Below the pieces are notes generated by a model. That model was not told the origin of the DNA, made no database searches, and saw only the letters and a list, made by a program, of their open reading frames with translations. The position numbers and the translations under genes are program-made. Of a stretch of 64,000 nt of DNA, positions 1 through 11,539 are shown piece after piece (the stretch's first letter is position 1; each line of letters begins with the position of its first letter). The DNA is from Combretum micranthum (taxonomy: Eukaryota > Streptophyta > Magnoliopsida > Myrtales > Combretaceae). The DNA is taken from assembly GCA_024138025.1 (NCBI GenBank), contig JAMXBD010000819.1:372001-436000 (forward strand). Reading direction: 5' to 3'.

Positions 1-697
1 CTAGTAACCCAAAGGAAACCTGACACATGTCAAGAATGTTTCATGGTCCCCACGCCTATAAGGAATCATCTGAATCTTCAAGACAAGTAAGCTTTCAATT
101 TTACTAGAGGATAGTTAGTGTTTCATATTCCATGAACCTACTACTAACTTAAGTATCAGAGTGACCACGTTGGACAATCCTCCATCGCAACCCTAATTGA
201 GTTCTCTGTGTTCACAGTTTCTAGGTGCCACTGCATCTCACATCTTCCACTTAAGGAAAGGGAAAACTCTACCGGAAAATTTGACACTTGCGACAAATAT
301 TATTCATCTTAATTACACCAAGTGTCTTTGAATTAAGGGATTTGAAAATTGCGAAGCAGTTGAGAGAGAAGGAAAATGAAAGTTAAGAGGAAAGAAAGAA
401 GTTTTTACTTTATGAGCATGTAAATATAGTTATAAGGTTAGTTGGGGGTTAAGAAATCCCTGACTAAAACAACATACAAAAATCATTCATTATCTTTATA
501 AATTACTAAAATGATTTTCAAAAATAAAATTTTCTATTTATGATTTTACATTTAATATCATGCTTTTATTATCTATGATGAGCTAAAACCTAGTATGTAA
601 CCATCACAACCACTCATAAATGGTATGGCATGTAGAACATATCTATAAACATAAGTTAATTGATAAATCCAAAATGTATACACTTTTCATCTCCAGT
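1..697. other. No gene recognised
   Basis: AT-rich sequence with no convincing open frame, RNA gene or terminal repeats. It directly abuts the LTR that begins near 698. Confidence 0.5.
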
Positions 698-2229
698 TGA
701 TACTTAATTGTGTCAATTTTTAATATAAATGTGATGAATTGGTACTTTAATAAGCTTATTTGTGCTAAAACAGGTCATTGAGGAATTAGGAAGTGATTGG
801 GCAAAGAATCAGTGAAGAACAAGAAAACAGGGCGAAAAATGTTGCAACACCGGAAAATTGAGAATCAACGCGCCGGCTTTCATGAAGGTGTAATCTCCAT
901 GGAAGCAAATTTACTTACACTGCTGATGAATGTTGGCAGCGTTTGTTGATGAAAAGGCAATTTCTGTAAAGTCATTTTACGTTGGCAAATTTTGAGCCAA
1001 TGCCGCCTTCGTTGGAACAAGTGTTCAAGCATCCAGATTTTATTTCTATAACGCCGGCTTTTCACACCGCATGCGTAGGAAGAGAAACTACCGACGTTTG
1101 AACTGGCAATTGAAAATTTTGTGTTTGTTCTATGTTTAAATATTGGCAAACGGGAGAGAGAGGGAGACGACAGTTCTTAGTTTTTTTTTTTTTAGAATAG
1201 AGAGAAAATAGAGAGTAGATACATAGATATTGCTCCATAGATGAGAATTAACATCATATTTGTTCGTGATTAATTGCAGATGACTTGACAGTGCGTTTTA
1301 GACACTTTGTACGGTTTGAATTCTTAATTCTATTATCTGTGTTTAATTAATTGAGTATTCTTTTTGTATTTGATGATCAATATGTTCTTAGTTATAATAA
1401 TTAACGTGTTATTAGTTGTAATCATTATGCTTTGCTAAATCTTATATGGTGGGAATGTGATTAAATCCTTATTTGCTAAGATGATCGTTGAATTCATGAT
1501 GTGTGATTGTTAGAGTTATGTGAAATTCTTGTTTAATTCCTGAAATGAGCCTTGTATTCGGGAGGATCTTGGTAAATGAGAAATTAGTTAGATCGGGAGA
1601 GATATCTGATTTCATTGGAATTAATAAATGAGTTTTAATATCCAAATGCGAAAGCTGAGATGTTATTTCCATTTAGAAATTTTTGTTGTAACTAAAGCAA
1701 TGTTTTAAGTTGGATTTGAACTAAGGAATTAGGGAAAATTCGATTTAGGTCATTAGACAATTATAGAATTGGGAGATTCATAGTTGTTAAATTTGATTCC
1801 TTTGATATTCTGAGTGGCGGAAGCCACTAGGTTGTTTTAAGGTTTAAAAAGATTTTTAAGAACTTTGGAAAGAAGTTTTAATATTGCTAGTTTCACTTGA
1901 ATTTTCATGAGTCTAATTATTATAATAACATAAGTTCAATTTGATTAGCAAGCTTGGGATTTGATCTAAGTTCTCACTATTGAGTTATATAGTTTCTGTG
2001 ATTAAGACGTAGTTGAGTAGATTAACTTAAAATAGGTAGTACGTAATTAGTGTAACTTAACAATTAATCTGAATTACATTGCCTAGATATTAATTGGAAT
2101 CAATAATAGTTTGGTGTTTAAGCTTTCCTTGTGGGAACGATACTCACTCAACACTTCACTACTTGATTTAATCCAGTACACTTGCTGGAGAATTCGCTTT
2201 TGAAATACAAAACCATTTTTAGCGGATCA
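698..2229 (+). mobile_element. Degenerate solo LTR of an Athila/LARD-like retroelement
   Basis: The segment starts TGATACTTAATTG and ends TAGCGGATCA, so it has TG...CA termini. Its length (about 1.53 kb) is close to the better-defined LTR at 57912-59509. Both share a layout seen in plant LARD/Athila LTRs: a 'GGAACGATACTCACTC'-type motif followed by a 'TACACTTGCTGG'-type motif near the 3' end (2136-2190 here, inverted near 57980-58050 there). No primer site, pol or matching partner LTR is adjacent, which suggests a solo LTR. The flanking five bases do not match, so the exact ends are uncertain. Short ORFs inside it look like chance frames. Confidence 0.5.
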
Positions 2230-2369
2230 TTAATATTAATGAAGTATACAACATGATAGTGTCTTTAAATTAATGGTTTAGTACAACAAAGTGTTGGTAT
2301 AATAATATGTAGAGTAACTCAAAACCCTAAATTGTAAGCACACATGCACACATACACACACATGGGTGC

Positions 2370-2372
<3 letters not shown>

Positions 2373-2402
<30 letters not shown>

Positions 2403-2421
2403 TGTATGTATGTATGTATGT
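2373..2421. repeat. (TATG)n microsatellite
   Basis: About twelve uninterrupted TATG units follow a CACA-rich stretch. A short minus-strand frame across it encodes a HTYI repeat and is an artefact of the microsatellite. Confidence 0.95.
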
Positions 2422-3057
2422 GCTAGGAATCCCTAAACACTTTTGCTCAAGATTTCTACCAAAGTAGCCATTTGCATAAAAGCTTACATATCCATTCATT
2501 CTAGCATCTTATATGCCTATTGTACTCGATGTAACTTCATTCAAGTACTCAAATTTATAAACTCAATAGTCTTCCTAAGTTAACAACTTTCTAAATAACT
2601 TAGTGCTTAACTCTTGCTACTTTATTTTAGTAAAATCGAGATACCACAGTTTATTAGTCAATGGGTGCTCAACTAATTACCAGTTACTTCATATCATTTG
2701 ACCTCGGTTAGACACTAGAAACACATAAATTAAAGTTTTGATAATTAAATTCATAAATTATCCTATCTTAACATATGTGTATCCCTTTAATATATATATA
2801 TTTATATATAGGTAGTTAGTTATATGTTCTATTTATTTAATCTTAAGCACATAACATAAATAATTAGTTAATTTTATTCATTCCAAAGTGATGCTTAAAT
2901 TTCCCTTTATAGTTTTTAAGGATATAGATGAGTTAAACCTTACTCTTGAATTGCTTTGGCTAAATATTTATTAAATTTTGATTTAGTAAATGCTGAGTTG
3001 GCTCAAGCTTGGGTGACTTGAGCATATAATCAAAGTTTGGATCAAACTTTATGATAT
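2422..3057. other. No gene recognised
   Basis: AT-rich spacer with no open frame, terminal repeats or RNA signature that I can support. Confidence 0.5.
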
Positions 3058-3364
3058 GGAATAAGGTCATGAATGGTACTTGAATTTTGGCAAAAAAAAT
3101 GTAATTAGGTACCTAAACTTTAAAATTGAATAACTTAGTACTTGAGCTTTAAAATTGATCAATTTAGTACATGAAAATTTTTGAAATCGATCAATTTAGT
3201 ACCTAAAAGTGCTTGACAGCAGTCTTGTTGACGTGTATAAAAAATTCTTTAAGATATTAAATTGATTAATTTCAAAATTCAAGTACTAAATTGATCGATT
3301 TTAAAGTTCAGGTTCTTAGTCACATATTTTGTTAAAGTTTAGTTACCATTTGTGGCATTAACCC
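3058..3364. mobile_element. Long-TIR MITE of the 'AGTACTTGAACTTT' family
   Basis: About 307 bp that folds back on itself. The left end reads GGTCATGAATGGTACTTGAA. The right end, read on the minus strand, is GGGTTAATGCCACAAATGG followed by a match to the left arm. Inside are several copies of a motif like 'AAAATTGATCAATTTAGTAC'. Relatives lie at 29584-29885 and 37284-37523, and a larger one at 7290-8319. No transposase is encoded. I could not define a target-site duplication, so the superfamily is open (a Mutator-like MITE is one possibility). Confidence 0.6.
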
Positions 3365-4800
3365 TTTCTCAAAAGTAATTAAAATCCATTTGACTCCTTT
3401 ACTAGGATTTAACTTTCAATTAAGATCTTGAAATCTAGAAACTACAAGGGTAGTTTTTAAATTCTTATTCCAAAGCCTATATGTTGTATTTCCTTAAAAC
3501 ACCAATAAAGGAGTAAGGGTGAGAACTATAAAAGTGTATATCATGAGTGAGTTTAGAAATATAAATGGTTATGAATACCTCAATTATTATATAATTAAGA
3601 TTAAAGGGTTCTAGTGTTTTGGATGGATTGACGCTCTAGGTATGTATACTTTATTTTTCTTGCTTGTTTTTGTCTACGGTGGTAACATATACCGAACAAA
3701 TTGACTGACTATAACATCGCTTGTTGCTTGTGTTTGGCATTGTCTTAAGTAGAGTTGCACCAAAAAAGGATCTATGAAGATCTAGATGGTTTTGGTATCG
3801 TAGTTATTAGAGAGTACCCAACAATGAATATATATGTATGTAAATACTTATGAGTGTGTTGAAGTATTAAGCTATCTATATGATAGTTGTTGGATTAAGT
3901 TATATAGATAATTAAATGGTTGTTTGTTGCATGTATATCATCTAACTGCATGTGAGTTTGTTATTATCTGATCATATGCATGTGGGTGTTGGTATACAGT
4001 AATAGGCATTGGCTCACTCCATTTCTTATTTAGGTCTAGGTGGTCCTCCTGTAAGGTTTGACTTGTCAGACTATGATATTGTCATTATCTATGGAGAGGG
4101 TGATAGCTGTACGAACTATCCTACTGATGTATAGTGCTTTAGATGTTGTACTCGAGATAGATTCCTAGTGATTTCATATGTTCTACTTGTTACCATCTAG
4201 TTAGTGCATTCTATTTGTGGGTAAGTGAGTTGTTAGCAAGTTTGTTGGACTCTATAAGTCACATAGTAAATGATAAGTATGGACAATGTTGTTATTAATC
4301 TTATGTTGAAAAGAGTAGTGTATAAACAAGTTAGTTGTGATATATCCCCTAAAGTGTGATGTGAGTAATGTATTATTTATTGTGACTTATAGTAGTTATC
4401 GAGTCTTAGCATGTCCACATTGAATTGTGGACACAAGGCATAAGTAATCCTAAGTCTATCATATTATAAAATACTTAGTTAATATTGAAATAGGTCAAAA
4501 GTTTTGATCGTTTTTGTTCTTATCGACTGACACCCAACATCCGTATCAAGACATTTTTATTGGACAAATCCACGTTTTTTCTTTGACAGCGATAAAAATT
4601 TTGTAGAATTACGTGAGAAACGCCTTCGACTACCATTTTTGAAATAAGAATGTGGAAATAAACAATAATACAAATCAAATCGAATGTGCTCTTTCTATCT
4701 GTCACCATCCCTGTCAACTTTAACACACGAACGCAATAACCTAACATTGCAATAGAGGAGTAGATCAGTCAATAATGCGTTAAAAGCCAACAATTTTTGG
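3365..4800 (+). other. Possible decayed gypsy LTR
   Basis: No coding sequence is recognised. Around 3990-4090 the order of motifs ('GGCTCACTCC' followed by a GTGGTCCTCC stretch) resembles the 3' part of the Tekay/Del-type LTRs at 13780-13860 and 18790-18850. I found no termini or target duplication, so this is only a possible LTR remnant. The 75-codon minus frame near 4520-4747 has no recognisable domain. Confidence 0.25.
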
Positions 4801-6873
4801 CAAAAAGGCATAAAAGGACCTCAAAAGGGCTGAAAGTTGATTGTGAAAGGCCAAAGAAGGAAACATTACATGATGATTGATAAGAAGTGACCGATTTTGG
4901 TGGGCTTTTCCTCATTCCTCTTTTTTTTCCTCTCCTCTTAGCGTGGAGATCGAGGATCCTATTTATCCAAAATATATAAGATTCAAAAACAATAGAAGTG
5001 ATTAAGTTAATTCTCAGAGATTTATAGTAGTCCTATTGACCATGGATCATTCTATGTATCATTTGATTATTGAAATCTCAATTACACCATCTTTTATAAG
5101 CATTCAAATGGTTGATGTGGATTGAGCAATCTACTAACAAAGTCATAGAAACTTCCGAATGAATGGTGTCGAATATTTTTAAGCTTTTACCACAATTATG
5201 TGTTTGAATGATTTGGATTCTGTAGTAGTATAAATAAAAGTCTACATAGTTTATAGTTTAAGATTTTAATAATTGAATGGTTGAAAAATTAAGTGCAACA
5301 TGATATGAAATGATCTATCATTATTGGGAGTTTTTATGATCCCATCAACGAGATCATCCAGTCAATCATCAAACCATTGAAATTAATACAATATTTGAAA
5401 TATTAACTATTTTAGTGATTTAATCACGATTGGATGATGAGATCATAAAATTTTTCAATATTAATTTAATTCGATTATTTAAAATGTCATTTGACTACCT
5501 CATCAATGTCCGAATATGTAATCGGTGGGATGATGTTATAAGATAAATACAAAAGCTGCCATCAATTAATATGTTTAGACTTCAATATCAAATGATATTT
5601 ACATCATTTAGGGCTAATTCAATTAGTTGATCCACTTAATAAATCAAATCATAGTCTTACTTCATAAAGTGATTAAATCAATTGGTTATAGAAGTAAATC
5701 ATACAGACGTGGAAACTCATCATCAAGTTCCACAAAAAATTGTTACCTTTTTCCTGTTGGGTCTAAAGGAAATTCGTTAAGGAAAAAAAAGAAAAATAAA
5801 AAAGTTTTGTTGTCTTTTTAAGCTTGGGGAACGTGTCATTTTACAATGGATGAATATTGAGATAACAAAATAAGATTCCTTGGAGTACAGCTTAAAGAAG
5901 CTTTTTATGGTGTTTCCACTTTTTTAATATAACGTTAATCTCTGATATCTATGACACAGTTGATCAGAATCCCGGTGTGAAAACTCTTTTGATAAGACTG
6001 GTTTTTCATGTGTGACTGGTTCAAGTTAAGTTCAAGTTCAAACAATATTTTTCCATGTTCGTTCTCTTTGCATTTGAATTTTGTCCCAATTCCATCAGTA
6101 CCATTAAGCTTCACGTACCTCAACGTTGGTCAAGCAATAACAGAAGATAAAGGACAAATTGAATTAGTGTATACAAAAATATAAGAATAGGTATAATTAT
6201 GTTGGACAAGGACATAAGGCAGTGATCAGGGGTACTTACCATCTAAATATCTTGATAGTGCCGTTTATAATATTTGTCCACCATTCATTTATATAATTAG
6301 CAACCCATAACTGGTGAAAATTTTCATTATAATAATTATAAAAAAAATGTCAGATGTCTAAATGGAAAATTTTCATTATAATAATCTCTTCTGACAAGAG
6401 CAACCCATAATTGGTGAAAAAGATAATTGGGAAAAACAATTCTAGGCAAATTTTAATACAAGCAATAATGACTTTAAAAAGTTTAATTAAGTAGCAAAAT
6501 TGATATTAGGCAAAAAAAAAAAAAAAAAGTAGCAAAATTGATAAGTGAATTGTCAGCCAAATTTTAGATACTAAATAGGATAAATTACATGAACAATCTC
6601 TTCAAAACTTTTAAAATTATATCATCTTTCTACTTTAACACTTATACTCCTAAAATACTTAAATAAAAAATACTTACATTAAATATCACGTCATATTTAT
6701 TTATTAATGTAGCAAATTTAACATATTTTATATCAATACCAGATACAAATAAAAATACCCTGAGCAATCCATAGATCAAATTACTTATAAAAATAATCAA
6801 ACTATTAATTAAATGATATTAATGATAATCCAATATTATTCGTAATAAATGGTGGGTCATGAACATTTTGCAG
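4801..6873. other. No gene recognised; small local repeats
   Basis: AT-rich DNA. Visible structure is limited to an imperfect inverted repeat around 5330-5460, direct repeats of 'GCAACCCATAA-TGGTGAAAA' at about 6300 and 6400, and a poly(A) run near 6513-6530 between two copies of 'GTAGCAAAATTGATA'. Two short frames (5627-5821 plus, 5935-6123 minus) show no known motif. Confidence 0.5.
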
Positions 6874-7070
6874 GAATCCATCGCATCAATCGTGAACTGC
6901 TGGAAGTCATTGCTTGTGGAATTTAACTCCGATGGCCCGGTTAATCATCGTGTCCCTGACCAGACTCTCCGAGGCCAATCAATCGAAAAGCACACTAAGT
7001 ATTGGACAAACGCAGACATCCTTGCCTTTGATTCCTACCTCCAATGTAGAAGGAACAAAACGAAAGTTCT
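6874..7070 (+). pseudogene. Isolated TBL (PMR5/DUF231) exon fragment
   Basis: A 197-bp block, visibly richer in G+C than its surroundings, is framed by a splice-acceptor-like TTTTGCAG and a donor-like GTAAGT. Its open frame reads ...SLLVEFNSDGPVNHRVPD... and SIEKHTKYWTNADILAFDSY..., ending RRNKTKVL. This matches the internal exon of plant TRICHOME BIREFRINGENCE-LIKE proteins, which are Golgi polysaccharide O-acetyltransferases. In that family the block usually reads 'LVESNSDDPVNHR' and 'ADILVFNTYLWW'. Here the YLWW end is YLQC, and the start of the exon is not conserved. The phase-2 end (CT|G) also fits the family as I recall it. I found no GDS-motif exon upstream and no 'WGSF' exon downstream, so it is most likely a captured or relict exon. 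The family assignment rests on memory of the family consensus. Confidence 0.68.
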
Positions 7071-7289
7071 GTAAGTCCTTGTTCTTATTGGATTGTCTTT
7101 GCGGGTAATTTGATTTATGATCGATTTTAATAGTTTTATTTGTCTTTGATTTATTGTTAGAAAATGGATTAAACTTGCCACATTAGTAATGAATATGACA
7201 TAAAGTTTAGTGTAACTATTTCTTATCTCATGTGAGCAAAATGGCCGTTAGTTGCCACACAATAAAAAATAGGACTTACAAATATTTTA

Positions 7290-8319
7290 GGAGGTACATA
7301 CCAAATTTGGTATCTGAACTTTACATAAAATTCAACTTAGTACCTACATTTTAAAGTGATCAATTTCATATACAATTAAAACTTTTTATAGCTTTTTTAC
7401 TACATCCTTAATACATTTTGTTCTATTTGCAAACATGGAACAAATAGCATCGCAGTTGTTGAATTCACAGGTAAAAATTTTCCTTCTCCATTAATGGGAG
7501 ATGGCGATGCGGAAGCACTGAGAATTTACAAGCACAAAAAATTCAATTACTAGTATGCCGAAGGTTGTTTGACATGACCACACTTTAATGATTAAGTCAG
7601 TTGAAAAACTAATTATCTCAAGTGCAGTCGAAAGCATACCTATCTTAGAGGATCCGGATGATTCCTTATAGGGGGTGATCATAATAGACTTCAAAGGAGA
7701 TCACAAGATAGTTTTTATACATGGCGGATTCCCTCTGGACTTCTAGCTGACTTGATTCGCAAGACACAACAATATCAAATGAGTACCATGCTTGCGCCAT
7801 ATTATAACACGAATATTTTGGGTACGGAAGGTGGTTGGACAGGCACGGATTGCCTAGAAATTTAGTTGTCGGGTTACCGTGAGTCCCCATTGAGGTCAAG
7901 GGTCATGATTGGTGTGACCTTATTACTTCAACCTCAATAGGAGAGATCAAGATAGAGGTCGCGAGCATGTATTGCTTAGGCAAATTGAGGTCTCCTTCTT
8001 TGGGTCCTTATAGAGTGGGCTTTATAAGCGTTAATATTGAGCCTGTGGACCCATTAATGTTGGGTTCTGACCTCATAGGCCTTAGCCGAAATTTTTCTAT
8101 TAATAGGTAGTGTATCATTGAATTTTTACTAATACTCCTAACATCGTCTAGTACTGACAGACTACTTCTTTCACGATAGAAAACAAAGACAACGATATTA
8201 GTAAGTAATAAAAATAGTCATGAAAACTTTGATTGGATATTAAATTGATCATTTCAAAGTTTAGACACTAAATTAAACTTTTATACAAAATATAGGTACT
8301 AAATTTGACATTTTTCCTA
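7290..8319. mobile_element. About 1-kb non-autonomous element with long TIRs
   Basis: The left arm (about 7291-7370: 'CCAAATTTGGTATCTGAACT', then '...CAACTTAGTACC...AGTGATCAATTT') is matched in inverse orientation by 8231-8319. The arms are about 75-90 bp and enclose about 850 bp of unrelated, more G+C-rich sequence. The arms belong to the same 'AGTACCTAAACTTT' sequence family as the small MITEs at 3058, 29584 and 37284. No transposase frame is seen. The cargo contains two short frames (7491-7694 and 7666-7899, minus) that I do not recognise. Confidence 0.55.
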
Positions 8320-8956
8320 TTGTAAAAGGTCTAACCGCTAACTTTTAAAAGTTATGAAGTTTATACATTTTCAAAAGTTTTCAAATGGTGCTATGCAATT
8401 TACCCAATGAAATTCTCTATTGCAATTAAGGGATGGTAAGCTAGTAGGATATAATTAATCATGTAAGAAAGGGTATTTAAGCCAATTAGATTATAAAGCA
8501 TTGACAGATTTCAATCATCAATAATCTATCTCTATCTATATTTTTCATTTTAACTACCAAATTTATTGTCTAGTACGGTGGATCAAGCTCCATTTTCAAA
8601 ATTCAAAATTTGGTAGCATTATTTTATTAGAGGAATCACATCAAAATGTTTTAGACTATTTGACATAGTATAATACTTTTTCTTACGCAATATTAAGAAA
8701 TTGATATTGTTGTATAATTCAGTACTTCATCAATATATAGGAGAAACTTATAAACTATTCACCAGAAGTTAGTCATAGGATCGATTTACGCTTCTATAAA
8801 CTTCTAAAATCATAAGACCATTACAAGGGGTTTTTTTATTTTTTTTTTTTTTTTTTAATTGTGTGTGTGTGTAATATACCTGGAACCCCTATAGAAATCT
8901 ATTTTTTGGAACCCCTACAGAAATCTATTTTTCCTGACTGAAACCTCTTTTAGACC

Positions 8957-9135
8957 CTTTTTTTTTTTAGTAAATAAAGAATTTTTTATTGATTTACAAG
9001 ACTTATACAATAGGGAAAACTTACAGCTTTTCTTACAAAACAAGGAATGACCACCCCATTTATTGAGATGGGAATTGAACATGGTTGGTTATCCTGGGAG
9101 ACGAATATCCATACTATTAAACTAAAAAAATCTTA
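8957..9135 (-). mobile_element. tRNA-derived SINE
   Basis: On the minus strand the unit begins near 9135 with an A-box-like TAGTTTAATAGTATGG. About 35 bp later comes a B-box-like TGTTCAATTCCC. It ends in a tail of TTGTAAATCAATAAAA... and a run of A (T run at 8957-8968 on the plus strand). This is the architecture of a pol III tRNA-derived SINE. Copy 2 of the duplication has a diverged counterpart at 24143-24272, so insertion predates the duplication. The family is not identified. Confidence 0.5.
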
Positions 9136-10183
9136 ACTATTAAATTATAATTTCAAAAACCCCAAAATACCTACGGATACTTTTTAAAAATGTTGACATC
9201 TAAAAAACAATTTCCTCAAATACAAAATTAAATCAGAATAAAATTTATGAATAAACCTTTATAATTATTTTTAACGGATTTTTTTTACACTTTTTAATTT
9301 TATGACGGTGTATATAGGTTGAAGCTAGTAGTAAAATTGATTTTTCAAAAGCATAACTTAAAGTCACATATCAATATATAAACCATTGACGTAATCTCAA
9401 AATTAAAGGATATTTTTTTTCCTGTTATTATAATGGAAGAAAAATTTAAGCCTAAGTGCATGTTTGGTTGATAGGAATTGAATAGATATTTCATATTTAT
9501 TACTGCGGAATATCTATTTCTTTATTTGGTTAATAGAAAATTTTATCATAAAAAAATATATATTTCATGTAATATGTAATAAATAAAGCATCATCATTTT
9601 TTCTCTTCATTAAAAGAAGCACAATTCCTTATGAAAAATATATATATTTTCAAAAGAACTCCTAAGTTTAAAATATAAGAATTATTTTTCTATTTTAATG
9701 AACCAAAAATATCGTAAGTATATTCGGAAAAGGGATGTAATTTTTTATTATTATGTCATCCTCGACTTGGGAGGACGTTGTGTTGGTTGTCCTAACCAGG
9801 TTTAATATAATGAATATTTGTTCCAATTTCAGAACTCAAGAAGTTTCTAATTTATTTGTATCCGAGTAAATCGTCAACCAAATTTCCTAATCTCCATAAC
9901 AAGATTCATGTCAGAAGATATATAATTATAAGAATACTAGACAAATGTTTTTCTTAATTATTTATCGAAACCGTCGATTGTCCATTTCTAGAGGAAACCT
10001 GACAGACAGACATGCCTCCTTCAAGAAAAATCGAGTGACCTTTAATGTTTTCTTTAATCGAAAACTAACAAAAATTCTGTAAAGTCCAAAGGCATTTGAA
10101 TTAGTGCCTACCATAAGATTCTCTTGTGCTGTTGTGCAAAATTGGAGGTCAAACTATTCTTTAAATAAAGTTGAATCTTTGGC

Positions 10184-10210
10184 AATAATAATAATAATAA
10201 TAATAATAAA
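10184..10210. repeat. (AAT)n microsatellite
   Basis: About nine AAT units. A longer (AAT)n tract lies at the corresponding place in copy 2 (25032-25084). Confidence 0.9.
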
Positions 10211-11539
10211 TTTATTATAATCATGTCAAAACGAATAATGTATTTATATACATATTCTGCTACATTTCTTTGCACACTTTTTTAGATATTCAGTCCATGA
10301 GGCTTCCTAAAGTGTCCCTAACACTAATTTTCCATTTCTACCTATATTGATATAAAACAAGCCCCGTTCTCTTTACCCTACAGTTAAACCATAATAATAC
10401 ACATTAATATATATTAAGAATTGACTATTGACGATTAACGTATATTATTATTAAGTCTACTTTTATGTAGCATTTCCTATTTCTTCACTAAAATTCATGT
10501 TATTTAATTTCGATCTCTCTCTTGTGCATCAAAGTTCTAATTTCTTTGGTTCTAGTTTTTGTTTTTCAAATTTTCATATCATTTCGGGCAAAAAAATAAA
10601 ATAAAAAACCCTTCTCGTGCCATCAAGTATTTCTAATTAGCCAATAGGCCATCTCCTCACCATACAATTTCATTGCTCCTTAAATGAAACTACTACATTT
10701 CTCTTTCTGTCAAAATGTTTTTCATTTTAAACTTTTTTTTAGGCCACAGGGGTTATTACCATATGGTTATACATGACTATTATAATACGCTACACAAAGA
10801 ATCAAACTTGGTATCTCAAAGATGAGAACCTGGATCGAATACTAGATTATAAGATCATTGACATTTTAAACTATTTTGTGTTTTAAATTAATTTTAGAAG
10901 AATAGAAATTGAAGGAATGATAGATGTGGTTGCACTTATCAAAGAAGAGTACAAAAAATGGAAACAAAATGTTGATGATTGGCAGCTGCATAATTAAGTT
11001 GGAATAATCATTAAGTGGTGAGTTCAAGTATTTGTGTGTTTGTCTCCATGTTGTTTTCCTTAATAATTAGTACCATTCTGTTTCCTATCTTTTTATAAGT
11101 AAATGATTCGATATCTATGCAACTAGAGCCATTTTTTTAATGAACTTTTCTCTTTATCATTACATATATTTATAATATTCCTACTATACTCAATTCTTAT
11201 AATTTGTCCGGTCTATAAAATTTGTAAAGGATTTTTCTTAGCATTTAATTAGTACTTTTGGACTTTGCATTTTCCACATTGTGAATTCCCTTAATAAAAT
11301 ATAAGAATTCGTTTACTTCACTTGCAATAATATGTTGAGTTGTGAATTAGGATGGTGACTATCAAGAAAATATTTGTAGCAATGTGCTCACATGTTATTA
11401 GGAAATAAAGGTATATTTTATTTAATTTATTTCATAATTGTATTGGTTGACATTTACTTATGAAGACCATCAAATCGATACGGTTTTACTAGATATTATA
11501 GTTTTGCAATTTGCTTATGATAAAACTCTTATTAAGTTC

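Noticed and set aside
880..1149. 89-codon minus-strand frame
   Set aside because: It lies inside the LTR at 698-2229, has no recognisable domain, and reads against the inferred LTR strand.
2278..2499. Minus-strand frame with repeated HTYI
   Set aside because: Direct product of the (TATG)n microsatellite.
10740..10870. Second SINE-like segment (B-box-like 'GTTTGATTC' on the minus strand)
   Set aside because: No convincing A box or 3' tail, and no copies noticed elsewhere in the window.
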